A DNA stretch of 64,000 nucleotides from Adineta ricciae (taxonomy: Eukaryota; Rotifera; Eurotatoria; Adinetida; Adinetidae). A model generated the notes under the pieces. That model did no database searches, had not been told where the DNA came from, and was given only the letters and a program-made list of their open reading frames with translations. Positions 8,706 through 21,617 of this stretch are shown in pieces. A program made the translations under genes and the position numbers. The number at the start of each line of letters is the position of its first letter. Positions within the stretch are counted from its first letter, which is position 1. The stretch covers positions 1 through 64,000 of the forward strand of contig CAJNOJ010000356.1 in assembly GCA_905250025.1 (NCBI GenBank), given 5' to 3'.

Positions 8706-10374
8706 AATGGTCTTCGAATTGTGCAAAAATGATGTTAAATATATCAATTCAGTTTAATTGTTTGCAGTAACCTCGATTGTTCGACTTTCATTCTGTTTTA
8801 TTTATTTTCATCAATCTGAGTGTATTTCTAGTCTTCATCAGCGAGTAATCTCATCCATGTAAAAACTAAAACAAAATTCGTCCTACTAATAACGATACAT
8901 TTAAATATTTTGAATCGAATTGAACGATCAACTGACAGAAGAATACGATGTAACGGTTTGCTTCACAAATGTGTTTCAACATTTTCTATCGACATTTCTT
9001 ACTTTAAATAAACCTAAATATCGTATAACGAATACTTTGTTAACATACCAGCACGCATCTTTTTCGACTGATGTCTTATCTCGTGTTATTTACATGTCTG
9101 GGAGTCATTTTCCCCACACATTGTATACTATGGGCTTTTCTTTTTTCAATTCTTATCTTAACGTCGCATGAAAAGGAAACAGTTTTGCAAATAGTGTGAG
9201 ATCGTTCTTTCTTTTCATTGTTGGTGAAAGAAATCTCATAGCTCATCTCTTTCTCTAGTATTAAATACGGCACAATTAAAAATTTTACTATATTCGTTAC
9301 CGCTGATGAAACATCTTTGCTAATCTTAATCTCTACAATGATCACAAAGATTCTAAACTCGATGAACAATCGACTTTTTTCTATTCTAGTTATTTGCCTA
9401 ACAAAGGAAAATTATATGGGGCAAGTACATATGCAATGAGTACATTCATAAATAGACGGTGACTCTCTTTTCAATACCCAAAGGAGAAGTTAAGAAAACA
9501 AAAAAACGATTATTTTATGTAGCTATTAAATGTTCGTCTTACTTCGGAAATGTCTGATTTTATTTCGGATTCGTCGAAAATAGCTGAATTCAGTAAACTA
9601 ATTCAGTATTAATACATATCCAGAATACAAAATTCTTTATGTTAAAAATGAAATAGAACTATTTGATGGCTAAATTAAGATGAACTTAGGTCGCTGTGCT
9701 AATGTCATTTATCATCTTTATACTGATGAACAACATCTTATTACTTTCGAACGGTTCTGTTTGCTTCAATATCTTTTCTCGATAGGACGCGCGGTGGCCT
9801 TGTATTCGTATTTGATGAATATCAAAATGATTATATTCCGAATAGATTCACCAAATAAAGACAAGTGGAACAAATTGATGAATTTCGATATTTAACAGCT
9901 TAAATTTGATTAGAAAATGTTCTTTAGAAATTTTCGTTCGAGATGTCAAAGCAAAGCTGAAACAAAATCGATTTCGTTTCAGAGTCAGCCCGAAAGCATA
10001 TAATTAGCACTTCTCGTTCTTTACCTTAATCCTTTCGAGATGAGTGGTACATCACAAGTTATTACAAGATTCTTATCGCTTTCATAAAACTTATCTATTA
10101 CCAACCTGTTGAATCTATTTCAAAATTTAATTCCAAAGCAAATCTCTACTTGAGTCTCAAGTGCTTCGCATTCTTACTGATTCAAGAAAGTTCCTACGAA
10201 ATTTCCAAGAAAAAGGCTATACTGTTGACATTCTTGGATTTCTTTCAGAGTATTTTGCAGAAACGAAATCTGATCGCAAATACAAAAAAAAGGAAAATCA
10301 TCATTCTCCGTTACAATAAGACAAACAGATTCCTTTTATTTAACTTGACAATCATACAATGAATGAAGTTTAAA
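8706..10374. other. Gene-poor stretch, copy A
   Basis: Colinear with 15270-16870. Candidate frames at 8920-9171 and 9680-9895 are not conserved: the copy at 16250-16465 acquires a stop early in the second one, and the first changes frame. No splice-linked gene could be built. I see nothing else here. Confidence 0.45.
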
Positions 10375-10774
10375 TTAGGCACTAAACCATAATTCAACAT
10401 AAGAGTTCGTCGCATGAAAATATTCTAGACGACAGTTTTCCTTCTGCACAGCCGTCAAGCTATCCATTATTTCAACACCAAACGCACCATCTTTGTCGAA
10501 GTCGATTGTCAACATTTTCAATGCAGACAGGTCATGGTGCATTTTAGATACACCCAAGAACAGATCGTTCATTGTTAATTCAGCATTCAGTTGATACTTT
10601 TTTATATTTATGGTGTGTAACGACGATGATTTACCAAGACGATTAACAATACTTAACGAATCATTACCGACAGAATGAGCTATTTGACGAATAATAAGAA
10701 TTTCTATCGACAATAACTGATCTATACGAAAATGATGATTGGTGAGTTGAAACAACAGTTCATTGTCTATATTC
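10375..10774 (-). pseudogene. F-box gene 1, last-exon fragment
   Basis: Carries the C-terminal part of F-box gene 1, ending VELWFSA before the stop at 10375-10377. It matches 16871-17270 and 18628-19027. The single N at 10775 cuts it and joins it to an unrelated mariner element, which produces a false fused reading frame. The truncation is therefore probably an assembly effect. Confidence 0.75.
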
Positions 10775-10775
10775 N
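10775..10775. other. Single-N assembly junction
   Basis: Joins the F-box last exon to the 5' half of a mariner transposon, and creates a chimeric open frame of 212 codons that should not be annotated as one protein. Confidence 0.9.
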
Positions 10776-11140
10776 TCACCTCTGATGGTCTCCCGGTATG
10801 AGGTAAATCGTCGAGTTCGAAGTTGCCATTCTTGAACCGATGGAACCAATGTTGCGCTGTGCGGATAGAGAGTGCACCCTTGCCCATCGTGCTACATATG
10901 TTGCGTGTTGCTTCCGTTGCTTTGCTACCCAAACGGAATTCATGAAGCAAAAGCACTCGGAGTTCCCTACGTGATATCTTCATTTCTAATTCGAGATCAA
11001 CATCCATATCCATAGTTTTGTTGTCGTTCGAAAGACATTTGTACCCCTTTTATATACTCTTAATATGGAAACTTCTAGAACATTCTCGGATGTTCAAGAA
11101 AATTTGAGAAAAAAACGCAAAAAATTTCTTGCCAACCTAA
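10776..11140 (-). mobile_element. Mariner transposon, 5' half (inverted repeat plus transposase N-terminus)
   Basis: On the bottom strand the element starts at 11140 with TTAGGTTGGCAAGAAATTT, a mariner-type terminal inverted repeat, preceded by TA at 11141-11142 (the target dinucleotide of this superfamily). A TATATA-like word lies upstream of an ATG at 11013. The open frame then encodes the paired HTH DNA-binding region of a mariner transposase: ISRRELRVLLLHEFRLG, then TAQHWFHRFKNGNFELDD and the linker HTGRPSEV. The catalytic DDD part is absent because the contig ends at the N. The inverted repeat resembles cecropia-type mariners (from memory). The N-terminal half is open, so the insertion may be fairly recent. 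Confidence 0.85.
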
Positions 11141-13000
11141 TATTATTATTCGAATCAGATGTACTTTGTATCAATACTGATTGGAGCTATTCATATTTAC
11201 TTTAGTTATTTTCTTTTAGTTAAAAGCAGAAAGAGAGATTTCTCCAGTCCGAATCCAGATTAATGCACAAAAAAATAATCGCTGATGTTTTGTTTTTCAT
11301 TTATCTCTCTTTTAGTGTTGAAATAGAGGTCAGTATGTATTCCACTGATTTCATATGGGTGTTTATTTGATGTTCATGATGGAACACTGGAAAAGAAAGA
11401 AATTCACTATGAATTGAGTTTATAATATCTTGGATCGGTGCGAAAAAATGCAACGAGAAAATACTGGGATTGTTTTTTTTTAGAGAACGTTGATATTTTA
11501 GTTTTGATACTTTCCGATCGTGGAAATAATAAATGATAACGTGTTTCAAGAAGAGCATTGATTTTCTGTATTGTCTTCACTGCTTTGATTCTGTGGCAGG
11601 AACTTTTTAGATTTTGAGAATAAAACGTTGTTAGATACAGATATAGATGGAAATTATCTAAGTGACCGTATATGAAAAACATTCTTCAACTGTTGTCTTC
11701 ATTTGAAAACATTAATAATCGATCGTGTTTTTGCTCAATCGTAATACAAATATAAATATAAGTGAAAAATTGAAATCACACGTTCGAAAATATAAAATGA
11801 ATTGCTTCCACTGAAATTTATCAAATAAAAGTTTTCATGAACTGGAAAAAGTTTGCCATAAGAATGTATCTACGCCGAGACTCTCGAGCTTCCCTACTTT
11901 TAGTTTCAACTATTTTTCTGCCTCAATCCCATAGGAGAAGTTTGAAAGTGAAACAGATCAAAACGGTGCACATCTTAAGTTTAATTTAAAAGGTTAGAGG
12001 CTCGGTCTCTTTCAACACATACTTAGTTTGTTGAATGCATTGAAAAATTGATCGATTTTCTCCAAGGAATTTGAAAGCAGATATAATTATATATGAAGAG
12101 AATAAACACGTGCCAACAACACTACTCGGTATATATCTATTCCAGTACTTTCTAAGAAGATACTATAGAGCTAATTAAAGCTATGAGGCTATTCTAAGAG
12201 AGAATGGAATGGACAGAACACTTTTTTATTCCTTTACAACTCGCATAAAACGATATCACTCAGACACATTTACGAGGCTATCAAAGCACATGAAGCGATG
12301 AAATTGTATCGCACCACTACTGATGTATGTTTGGATTTGTTCTTTTGTTATCATAAGGCTATTTCATTGTAGACATATATGCCACTGTGGTACACGTTCT
12401 TCTCTCTTGTTTTCTAGTATTCCCTTTCCATTCCGTTTTTTTATACCTATGAGAGCTGAACAGAAAGGCATCCACCATTATCTACACTCTATATTGCATT
12501 AATACTTTTTGTCTTTTGATTGAAATCGATTTAAAGTATGTTTTGAAATGTACCCTACTTATACGATTCACATGTCATCTTATTATCAATAAACTTAACA
12601 AATGTTTGACAAACTAGGATACAAAACAGGCTGTTTATCGGCTTTGTTCTGCGTTGTCATCAATGCCAACTGATTCCATGTTTTCCGCTTCATTCACATT
12701 TGAATCAACGATTTACTTAATGTAGTCACATTGATTATCAACTTCGTGAGTATCGTTATTGTCAGAGACGTTTGGGCTACTCAGAAGATGCTCGTGCTTT
12801 TCCATTGAAACACTTTGTTTTACTCTTGAAGTGATCTCATGTTGTAATACGTTTATTGATGAAATATCAATCTTTAACAAAAAAATTTTCCTTGGCGCAT
12901 GCAAAATTTCATAAGCAAAAAGTTATAATAAACGAAAAGAGAAATATTGTTTTTTTTTGTGTTCTGATAAAACACCGTTGCCATAATTGAGAGGGCTATT

Positions 13001-13210
13001 GCCCAGGTCAATCAATCCCGTACTCGGATCCCATGTCCGATCTCATCGGATCCGAAACATGAATTTTCCAGCTTCTCTAAGGGCCATCACAGAATATAGC
13101 TGGAAAGATCGTTCATAAAATTTGCAGTAGCCGACGGAATTTTTCCAATCGGATTCCAATGTAATTCCGCTTCCAGGAATCCGATCGGATTTGTTGACCT
13201 GGGTCGTTCG
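13001..13210. mobile_element. MITE with GCCCAGGTCAA inverted ends, copy A2
   Basis: Starts GCCCAGGTCAATC and ends TTGTTGACCTGGGTC, perfect 11-bp inverted ends with the same GGATCC/ATCCGATCGG-rich interior as the element at 5818. It has an extra CATGTCCGATCT segment that copy A1 lacks. Confidence 0.6.
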
Positions 13211-13279
13211 GTCTATATTTGCCATAAATACCTAAATATGAAAATGACAAAGTAAACTTCTATCTATTCAAGAAAACAA

Positions 13280-13780
13280 TGTTCAAGACACTGTACTTAA
13301 CCAATTTCTGCGGTACTTCTGAAATGATGCTAAAACCGATCAATTTCTTGCAGAACTGGAAAATCGTCTATTCATTTTTCACGGTTCCACATCGATTTCT
13401 AAGACGCTATTCCTACTCCAACACTACACCTCTTATTTTCGAGTAGCTGCCTAATTAGACTTATAATATGAGTGCCAAACTCCTATAATACTAATCCTTT
13501 CCTAGGAATAGATAGAAATAGTTTTAGTTATAACTCCACCTTCACCCTTCATTTATATTCGAATTGATAGTAGTCTGTTAGCTGTCCATTTATAATATAA
13601 TTCGTATTAGCCAACTCATGTGTAGTGTTGGAGTAGGAATAGCGTCTTAGAAGTTTATGTGGAACTGTGAAAAATGAATAGATGATTTCACAGTTCTGTA
13701 AGGAATAGATTCGTTTAGCATAGTTTCATAGGAACTACAGGAATTCGTAAAGTACAATCCCATATTAAAAAAAATCTGTG
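13280..13780. mobile_element. Foldback element, copy B
   Basis: Same structure as the element at 6080-6590. Arms at about 13318-13428 and 13620-13732 meet across a slightly shorter centre. The inner repeat CTAAGACGCTATTCCTACTC matches the right arm perfectly here, where copy A carries one mismatch. Confidence 0.65.
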
Positions 13781-14233
13781 AAATTGAGATTTTGTCTGAG
13801 AAACCTGGTGGAACACCGATTTAAATAGCTTGGGAGTCCGTTAAGTTGAAAACAATCAATCCAAATCGATTAAATCCTGTTAGAAAACCAATTAAATCAA
13901 TTAGGTTAACAAAAATTGATGAAAATAAAAAAATATGTGTTCTTTTTCTTGAAAAAGTGGATATAATAGATTTTAGTTGTTTGTTTTCAACTTGATCGAT
14001 TACCGCGCTATTTAAATCGATTTTCCATTCGATTTCTAATGCAAAATCTGATTTTTACAGCTTTTTTACATGAGTCTTTATAATGTTAATCAATGATTTT
14101 CACTTACTTGGACCCACATCGACACCTTCATCGGCAGTTGCTGCTTCATAACCTGGGAGGGTGGCAGGCTGATGAGTAGTTGTTTTCCCAGTCATATTTA
14201 ACTGGTAATCAACATAGTCCTGTTGATTAGATC

Positions 14234-14399
14234 CTACCCAGGTCGATCATTCCGGCGACTGGATCCGTTGAAATCTGAGTCGGTTTCGGTACAGTTCTTC
14301 TCGATTCCGGCACAGTTTTCGTCGATTCCAGCAAGTTCCGGCAGGTTCTTTGCCGCCGGATTCCGGCCGGAACCGACCGTGCCATAATAACCTGGGTAG
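14234..14399. mobile_element. MITE with perfect CTACCCAGGT / ACCTGGGTAG ends, copy B
   Basis: A 166-bp non-coding element with perfect 10-bp terminal inverted repeats. The interior carries repeated TTCCGGCA and CGATTCC words. It corresponds to the element at 7038 but differs internally, so either one copy decayed or internal repeats recombined. Confidence 0.65.
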
Positions 14400-16870
14400 C
14401 TGTTGTGCATTATTGGTCCCTGCCACTGCACCTGCCCCTGGAGAATTCATCTTATGAATGAAACAATTAATTAAACTAGCAAAAATAAATAAACTACACC
14501 TACTTCTGTAATAGTTTCTTCGTTTGATTGAAAATACAATTTGTACCTGATTTGTTTGCTAGGCTTTTATACACAATAGAATAAAATGCAACAACGCACT
14601 TTCTATAAAATAATACTGATAAACTCACGTATCTTTCTCTTGCTTCCTTCTCGTTATTGCGCATTCTATCTTTGATAAAATAAGTCGAATCGTTTTCTTT
14701 TTTTTTGCATTCCGAAACTGTAACAATAATCAAATTGAATAAATGAGTACACAGACAAAATCTTCGCACTAAACAACACTCAAACCAAACATCGACTTTG
14801 CGACATCGAATTTGAACAAAAGCAGTCTCCTTAAATCAGTATCTGTCAATCTCAATTCAATCCTTTTATGGACTTGGAAAAACGATTGTGTCAACAATTT
14901 GTTTTGTTAAAACGACTTTTCCCGTTCTTCGTTTGATAAAAAAAATCACGTCTGTGAAATTAATTCGACGCATTCAACTGATGACATATTTACTTTTCAA
15001 CTCCTCTGCTTCTGCTAAAACTAAAAGATGAGTTTTTTAAATATATTCTTCTGGCCGATATCGAAAGAATATAATAAGACAAGACGATAACAGTTTAGCA
15101 TCCAGCTGCATATTCTTTAATACAATTGATAAACTGAACACAACGAAACTCTGATGATGATTGAGACTATCACCTATTTAAATGATTAATCGTGTTGAAA
15201 GAATTCAATTGTTCCATCTTCGTCGTTTTGGTTCCACTAATAGCTTGTCCGTCACAGTTATACATTTAGCTTCTTAATAGTCTTCGAATTGTGCAAAAAT
15301 GGCGTTAAATATATCAATTCGGTTTAATTGTTTACAGTAGCCTCGATTCTTCGACTGTCATTCTGTTCTATTTATTTTCATCAATCTGAGTATGTTTCTA
15401 GTCCTCATCGACGAATGATCTCATCCAGGTAAAAACTAAAACAAAATTCGTCCTACTGATAACGATCCATTTGAATATTTTGAATCGAATTGAACGATCA
15501 ACTGGCAGAAGAATATGATGTAACGGTTTGCTTCACAAATGTGTTTCAACATTTTCTATCGACATTTCTTACTTTAAATAAACCTAAATACCGTATAACG
15601 AATACTTTTTTAACATACCAGCACGCATCTTTTCGATTGATGTCTTATCTCGTGTTATTTACATGTATGGGAGTCATTTTCCCCACATATTGTATACTAT
15701 GGGCTCTTCTTTTTTCAATTCTTATCTTAATATCGCATGAAAAGGAAACAATTTTGCAAATAATGTAAGATCGTTCTTTCTTTTCATTATTGGTGAAAGA
15801 AATCTCATAGTTCATCTCTTTCTCTGGTATTAAATACGGCATAACTAAAAATTTTACTGTATTCGTTACCGCTGATGAAACATCTTTGCTAATCTTAATC
15901 TTTACAGTGATCACAACGATTCTAAACTCGATGAACCATCGATTTTTTTCTATTCTAGTTATTTGCCTAACAAAGGAAAATTATATGGGGCAAGTTGCAT
16001 ATACAATGAGTACATTCATAAATAGACGGTGACTCTCTTTTCGATACCAAAAGGAGAAGTTAAGAAAACAAAAAAACGATTATTTTATGTAGCTATTAAA
16101 TGTTCGCTTTATTTCGTAAATGTCTGATTTTATTTCGGATTCGTCGAAAATAGCTGAATTTGATAAACTAATTCAGTATTAATACATATCCAGAATACAA
16201 AATTCTTTATGTTAAAAATGAAATAGAACTATTTGATGGCTAAATTAAGATGAACTTAAGTCACTGTGATAATCTCATTTATCATCTTTATACTGATGAA
16301 CAACATCTTATTACTTTCAAACGGTTCTGTTTGCTTTAATATCTTTTCTCGATAGGACGCGCGGTGGCCTTGTATTCGTATTTGATGAATATCAAAATGA
16401 TAAAATACCGAATAGATTCACCAAATAAAGACAAATGGAACATATTGATGAATTTCGATATTTAACAGCTTAAATTTGATTAGAAAATGTTCTTTAGAAA
16501 TTTTCGTTCGAGATGTCAAAGCAAAGCTGAAACAAAATCGATTTCGTTTCAGAGTCAATCCGAAAGCATATACTTAGCACTTCTCGTTCTTTACCTTAAT
16601 CCTTTCGAGATGAGTGGTATATCACAAGTTATTACAAGATTCTTACTGCTTTCATAAAACTTATCTATAATCAACCTGTTGAATCTATTTCAAAATTTAA
16701 TTCCAAAGCAAATCTCTACTTGAGTCTCAAGTGCTTCGCATTCTTACGGATTCAAGAAAGTTCCTACGAAATTTCCAAGAAAAAGGCTACACTGTTGACA
16801 CTCTTGGATTTCTTTCAGAGTATTTTGCAGAAACGAAATCTGATCGCCAATACAATGAATGAAGTCTAAA

Positions 16871-17788
16871 TTAGGCACTAAACCATAGTTCAACATAACA
16901 ATTAGTCGCATGAAAATACTCTAGACGACAGTTTTCCTTCTGCACGACCGTCAAGTTATCAATTGTTTCAACACCAAACGGAACATCTTTGTCGAAGTCG
17001 ATTGTCATCATTTTTAATGCAGATAAGTCATGGTGCATTTTAGATACAACCAACAACAGATCGTTCATTGTTAATTCAGCATTCAGTTGATACTTTTTTA
17101 TATTTATGGTGTGTAACGACGATGATTTACCAAGACGATTGACAATACTTAACGAATCATTACCGACAGAATGAGTTATTTGACGAATAATAAGAATTTC
17201 TATAGACAATAACTGATCAATACGAAAATTATGATTGGTGAGTTGAAACAATAGTTCATTGTCTATATTCAATACACGTATTTGTGACATCCAACTCAGC
17301 CAAGTCATCGTTGCATCAACATACTCTCCAGCTAAAACACAAAATATCAACTGAATCATCATTTCTCTTCGAATTCAATCTTACCTGTTTGATCCTCCTC
17401 AAATCTTTTCATTTCAACTGTATCGAACTGGAACATGTTTCTATTCACTTTTTCCAACTGGTATGGACCACATGCTTTGATACTAATCGCTTTTTGTGAA
17501 AGCAATCTAATTATAAGAAACGCTTCAAAACTGGAAGGTGACTATTGACTTCGTCGAGTTATTGAATTTAACATGTTCAAGAACGGCTGTTTAACACATT
17601 CATTTTTCCACATCAGTACTGCTAACCTTGATACTCCCGTCATCAACATTGGCATCAAACAATTTATACGATCATCACGATGATTAAATTGAGTATGCAG
17701 AGTTTCAGTTGTGATCATAGAAGGAACATCAAAGATATAAGGCAATGTAAATATTACATAGATGTGGCTGGTAATATCATAGTGACAT
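16871..17788 (-). pseudogene. F-box gene 1, 3' part with damaged splice sites
   Basis: Contains the last exon (16871-17331), the preceding exon (from 17385) and most of the exon before that (to the N at 17789), matching the complete gene at 18628-20805. At the intron between the last two upstream exons, the donor reads GTCAAT instead of GTAAAC and the acceptor reads TTTCAC instead of TTTCAG. The splice pattern of the intact copy cannot work here. Either this allele is damaged or it splices differently. The 5' half is absent at the contig end. Confidence 0.6.
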
Positions 17789-17789
17789 N
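17789..17789. other. Single-N assembly junction
   Basis: Separates an F-box gene fragment from a truncated palindromic MITE; the two sides are not shown to be adjacent in the genome. Confidence 0.85.
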
Positions 17790-17918
17790 TAAAAATGTCA
17801 CCATTGGACTCAGAATTAAATTCTGCATCGAATAAACTCGGTTTTATTGACCGGAATTCGTTTTCAGAAAATCCTTAGTTTGATGGTGCTAGCTCGATGG
17901 TGCTAGCTTCACACCGAT
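17790..17918. mobile_element. Palindromic MITE (CAGAATTAAATTCTG centre), truncated
   Basis: Shares the palindromic core CAGAATTAAATTCTG and the tail of two GTGCTAGCT words before TTCACACCGAT with the elements at 54879-55047 and 57336-57505. The left part is lost at the N. More diverged than the other two. Confidence 0.55.
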
Positions 17919-18627
17919 GCTTAGAAGATTGTTCGTAGTGATAAATAAAGAAAATTATTTATTTTCTCTTGTGAAAGCAGGTAATAGTGAATTGTGACAA
18001 CCATGTAATGATTAACACACCAGAAACAAAACATCACATGGCTTAGTGCCGAATTCATACTCTACTTTGCGAAACAGCTAGTCGTTCGTTAGCGTCACTC
18101 TCATTCAGCGGCCCCGAGCACTCTACCCTTTCCCTACACTTCTAATATAGTATGTATGGACACAGAAGTTCTGCAACACGCTAAACCGTCCTTTTCGTAT
18201 AATAAAACTTTCACTGTCAAAGCACACGAATCGAAAGTAACTTGGCAGAGATAAGGAGCAACTCAATCTATGTAATTATTAGTTTAGTTCCGCGGAAATA
18301 CTGAATTCGTCCATCCTCAAAGTCTGTTACGAGTAAATGCATATCTTTTCAATTAACTCACTTTTTATATAATATCACGAAATTTCAATAATGATATCGT
18401 CCTAGATCTAAATACAGTTAAAGTCATTATATTGCCAAAAACTTGAAAAATCCACATCTTAAATCCCTTGGGATTTGTTCAAGTCTATTATCTACATCTT
18501 CCATAAGATAGAGGGTTAAAGGTGACGAATCATTCCGGGTAGCACTCTCGTAAGAGTTAACAATTGAATAGCATAAAAGTCCTCATTTTTATTTAAGCTG
18601 ACAATAATACAATGAATTAAGTTTAAA
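17919..18627. other. Intergenic, no gene seen
   Basis: Spacer downstream of F-box gene 1. It holds one GC-richer tract (GCGGCCCCGAGC near 18110) but no open frame, tRNA-like structure or repeat that I can support. Confidence 0.45.
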
Positions 18628-20805
18628 TTAGGCACTAAACCATAATTCAACATAATAATTTGTCGCATGAATATATTCTAAACGACAGTTTTCCTTTTCC
18701 ACGTCTGTCAAATTATCAATTATTTCAACATCAAACGGAGCATCTTTGTCGAAGTCGATCGCCATCATTTTCAATGCAGATAGGTCATGGTGCATTTTAG
18801 ATACAACCAACAACAGATCGTTCATTGTTAATTCAGCATTCATTCGATATTGTTTTATATTTATGGTGCGTAATGACGATGATTTACCAAGACGATTGAC
18901 AACACTTAGCGATTCATTAGCGACAGAATGAGTTATTTGATGAATAATAAGAATTTCTATAGACAATAACTGATCAATACGAAAATTAAGATTGGTGAGT
19001 TGAAACAATAGTTCATTGTCTATATTCAATACACGTACTTGTGATATCCAACTCAGCCAAGCCATCGTTGCATCAACATACTCAACAGCTAAAACACAAG
19101 ATATCACTGAATCATCATTTCTCTTCGAATTCAATCTTACCTGCTTGATCCTCCTCAAATCTTTTCATTTCAACTGTATCGAACTGGAATATGTTCTTAC
19201 TCACTTTTTCCAACTGGTATGGACCACATGCTTTGATACTAATCGCTTTTTCTGAAAGCAATCTAATTATAAGAAACGCTTGAAAACTGGAAGGCGACTA
19301 TGTTTACTTCGTCGAGTTATTGAATTTAACATGTTCAAGAATGGTTGTTTTACACATTCATTTTTCCACATCAGTACTGCTAACCTTGATACTCCCGTCA
19401 TCAACATTGGCATCAAACAATTTATACGATCATCACGGTGATCAAATTGAGTATGCAGAGTTTCAGTTGTGATCATAGAAGGAACATCAAAGATATAAGG
19501 CAATGTAAATATTACATAGATGTGGCTGGTAACATCATAGTGACATCCAATATGCATTGTCAGCCAATAGTCTATAAGTCATCCCTAGGCGTTTCTTTTC
19601 GATAATCACAAAAGTTTACCATTACCTGTTCGAAATGATTCGATGATTTTATTCGTCTGTTGGTCACAAAGACAAACTGTTTCAATCCAAAAAGAAAACT
19701 CTTTCATCTTTTTCATTTGAATGACAATGTTATCATAGAGATAATGACCATCAATATAAGCTAGTTGACGCTCACAGTTTGGATCTTGATGCATAAGAGT
19801 TAAGTGTAAGATTTGCAGACTATTTTGAAATAAATGAATACATTTGACAACACTGGATATATCCAACACAATCGCAGAGGGGAATCTAACTCAAAACATG
19901 AAATTCAAATTCAGATTGACTTTTAAGAATCTTTTACTTCATGACTAGCTTCGTTAAATTGCAACATGGATTAAACGACGTTGGAAATAATTCTTGCGCT
20001 TCTTTTATCACACGTGTGCCAACTTCAACATCTATTTCAGTGAAAAAAAACACATTTCTAGAGTTATTGAAGCATATTTGAGAACCTCACCAAGTGTCGT
20101 TAAGTTCGGAAGAAACATCAACAAATATTTCAGCGTAGCCAAGTTTCGAACGTGGATTTTAAGATATATGAGAGAATGATGAGAGCGATATGAGGATGGA
20201 AGAGGTTCGCCAAGAAATAAACCATCTTTGGTATCACAGTGACTCATTGTACAGCTCTTCAATCGATGTTGCGCTGAGTTGCTAAAGAGATGTTCACAAA
20301 GGAGAAGAGATATTTTGTCCAATGGACATTTATGCAATGTTAATTGATCGAGATATGGAATTGTTGAGAGATATGGCAAAACATCATTGGCATCGGAATC
20401 ATGAACATTACGCAACACAATTGTGTGCAATTGTGGAAATATGTCATGAAGTGATGAAGAACCTTGTACAAAATATCATTAGAGAGACGAATTCCACAAA
20501 AAATATCACTCACTGAGACAATAATGAGAGAAAAGGCGAATCTGGGAAAAAGAATCTTGATGGCCCAGCTTCAAAATTTGTACATTGAAGCGAAATTGAT
20601 CTAAGAATCGAGTACAACAGAGTTGAAATGTTGAAAGCGTTGTCGTGTAGAAATCAATTGTCTTGTAACAATAACTTTGTAACAGTCGATTGTATCGTTG
20701 AGATTTGATCAAACTAAAACTTCGAATTGTTTCAGCATGAGTTAAATGCATCCATATGATTAACACAAGTTCATTAGGTAAATCGGTAAAACGAGTAGGC
20801 GTCAT
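18628..20805 (-). CDS. F-box gene 1: complete seven-exon F-box/LRR-like protein
   Basis: Exons in order: 20805-20514, 20462-20091, 20031-19938, 19885-19626, 19571-19308, 19251-19141 and 19088-18628. All six introns are 51-59 nt, GT-AG and keep frame, giving about 617 residues. The start at 20805 (MTPTRFTDLPNELVLIIWMH) opens directly into an F-box: LPxEL, hydrophobic helices, then a tryptophan, to about residue 48. The rest is a series of short leucine-rich, amphipathic segments (LPYLSTIPYLDQLTLHKCPL, SSLRTINIKQY) like the irregular leucine-rich repeats of F-box/RNI proteins. Such proteins bind SKP1 through the F-box and recruit substrates to an SCF ubiquitin ligase through the repeats; the substrate is unknown. 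It is the only copy of this gene with every exon in the window. Partial copies lie at 4065, 10375, 16871 and 22886. It is divergent from F-box gene 2, which starts at 21618. Confidence 0.8.
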
Positions 20806-21617
20806 CCTTGTTCTATTTTGTATATTGAATGAACAAGTTCAGTCGATTGTGACGTGCGTTCTTCTTTGTTTATCAATGGTCATCGAGAGAACGTATTGCA
20901 TTATTCGAGTAGATGCGCTTTATATCAATACTGATTTGAGCTATTAAGTTTAGTTCTTTTCTTTTATAATTGAAAGCAGAAAGAGAGATTCTTTTACGTC
21001 GAAATGGAGAGCGTTTTTTGTCATTTGTGTCTCCTTTTGGCATTGAAAATAGAGGTCAGCATCTACTCCACTCATTTCATATGGGTGATGTTTATAAAGA
21101 AACGCTCGAAATGGAAGAAATCCACTAGGAATGGAGTTTATAAGGTTTGCGATCATGACGATGATAACGTGTTTGACGAAATACTCGGTAATATCTGTTC
21201 AGGTGCTCCTCAAAATAAATAGTATGAAGCTAATTGAAGCTATATGAGATTATTCTCGGAATGAATGGACAGAACACACTTTTTTGTTCCTTTACAGCTA
21301 ACATAAAACAATATCACTTAGATACATTTACGGCGCTATCAAAGGACATGAAACAGTGAAACTATATCGCTTCTCTACTCACGATGTCCTACGCATTTAA
21401 ACAACATAAAAAAATTATTTTGTTGAGAGCAAATTTTTCGAGGTGAATCGATTATATTAAAGTTTATTATAGCTTTCAAGAGCACTGTATTCTCAGTAAT
21501 TCAGCATAGCTCGTGTAAAATTTCCAACTAAAACTTATACTACCGAGAATTGCTCTGAAATTCCTTGAAGAAAGGAAAGAAAAAGAAACCAAAACAGCTC
21601 GTATTTTCTTGCCCAAC
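20806..21617. promoter_or_regulatory. Shared intergenic region between divergent F-box genes
   Basis: About 810 bp between the start codons of F-box gene 1 (leftward) and F-box gene 2 (rightward), so it should contain both promoters. It is colinear with 23753-24551 and partly with 4125 and 11160 onward. I cannot name a specific promoter element; 21560-21600 is A-rich just before the second start. Confidence 0.4.

Larger units (their letters stand above)
11160..16870. repeat. Second copy of the 4210-10374 block
   Basis: This stretch is colinear with 4210-10374 at high identity, apart from indels. It lacks the 71-bp MITE and the 690-bp insertion, and has about 170 bp extra after the MITE at 14234 (about 14400-14570). 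No supportable gene apart from the mobile elements listed separately. It is best read as the other allele or a very recent duplicate placed next to the first by the scaffolder. Confidence 0.75.

Noticed and set aside
8920-9171. 83-codon frame, repeated as 92 codons at 15490-15768
   Set aside because: The copies diverge by a frame change halfway and share no domain or splice context; conservation is at the DNA level of the whole block.
9680-9895. 71-codon frame beginning MNLGRCANVIYHLY
   Set aside because: The parallel copy at 16250 has a stop at the tenth codon (TGTGATAATC region), so it is not a conserved protein.
10375-11013. 212-codon frame fusing a mariner HTH domain to an F-box C-terminus
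   Set aside because: The fusion point is exactly the N at 10775. The two halves match different loci, so it is an assembly chimera, not a domesticated transposase fusion.
18628-19158. Reading the F-box gene 1 last exon as a separate intronless gene
   Set aside because: It has no Met near a promoter, and an AG acceptor at 19089-19090 joins it in frame to the upstream exons in the complete copy.
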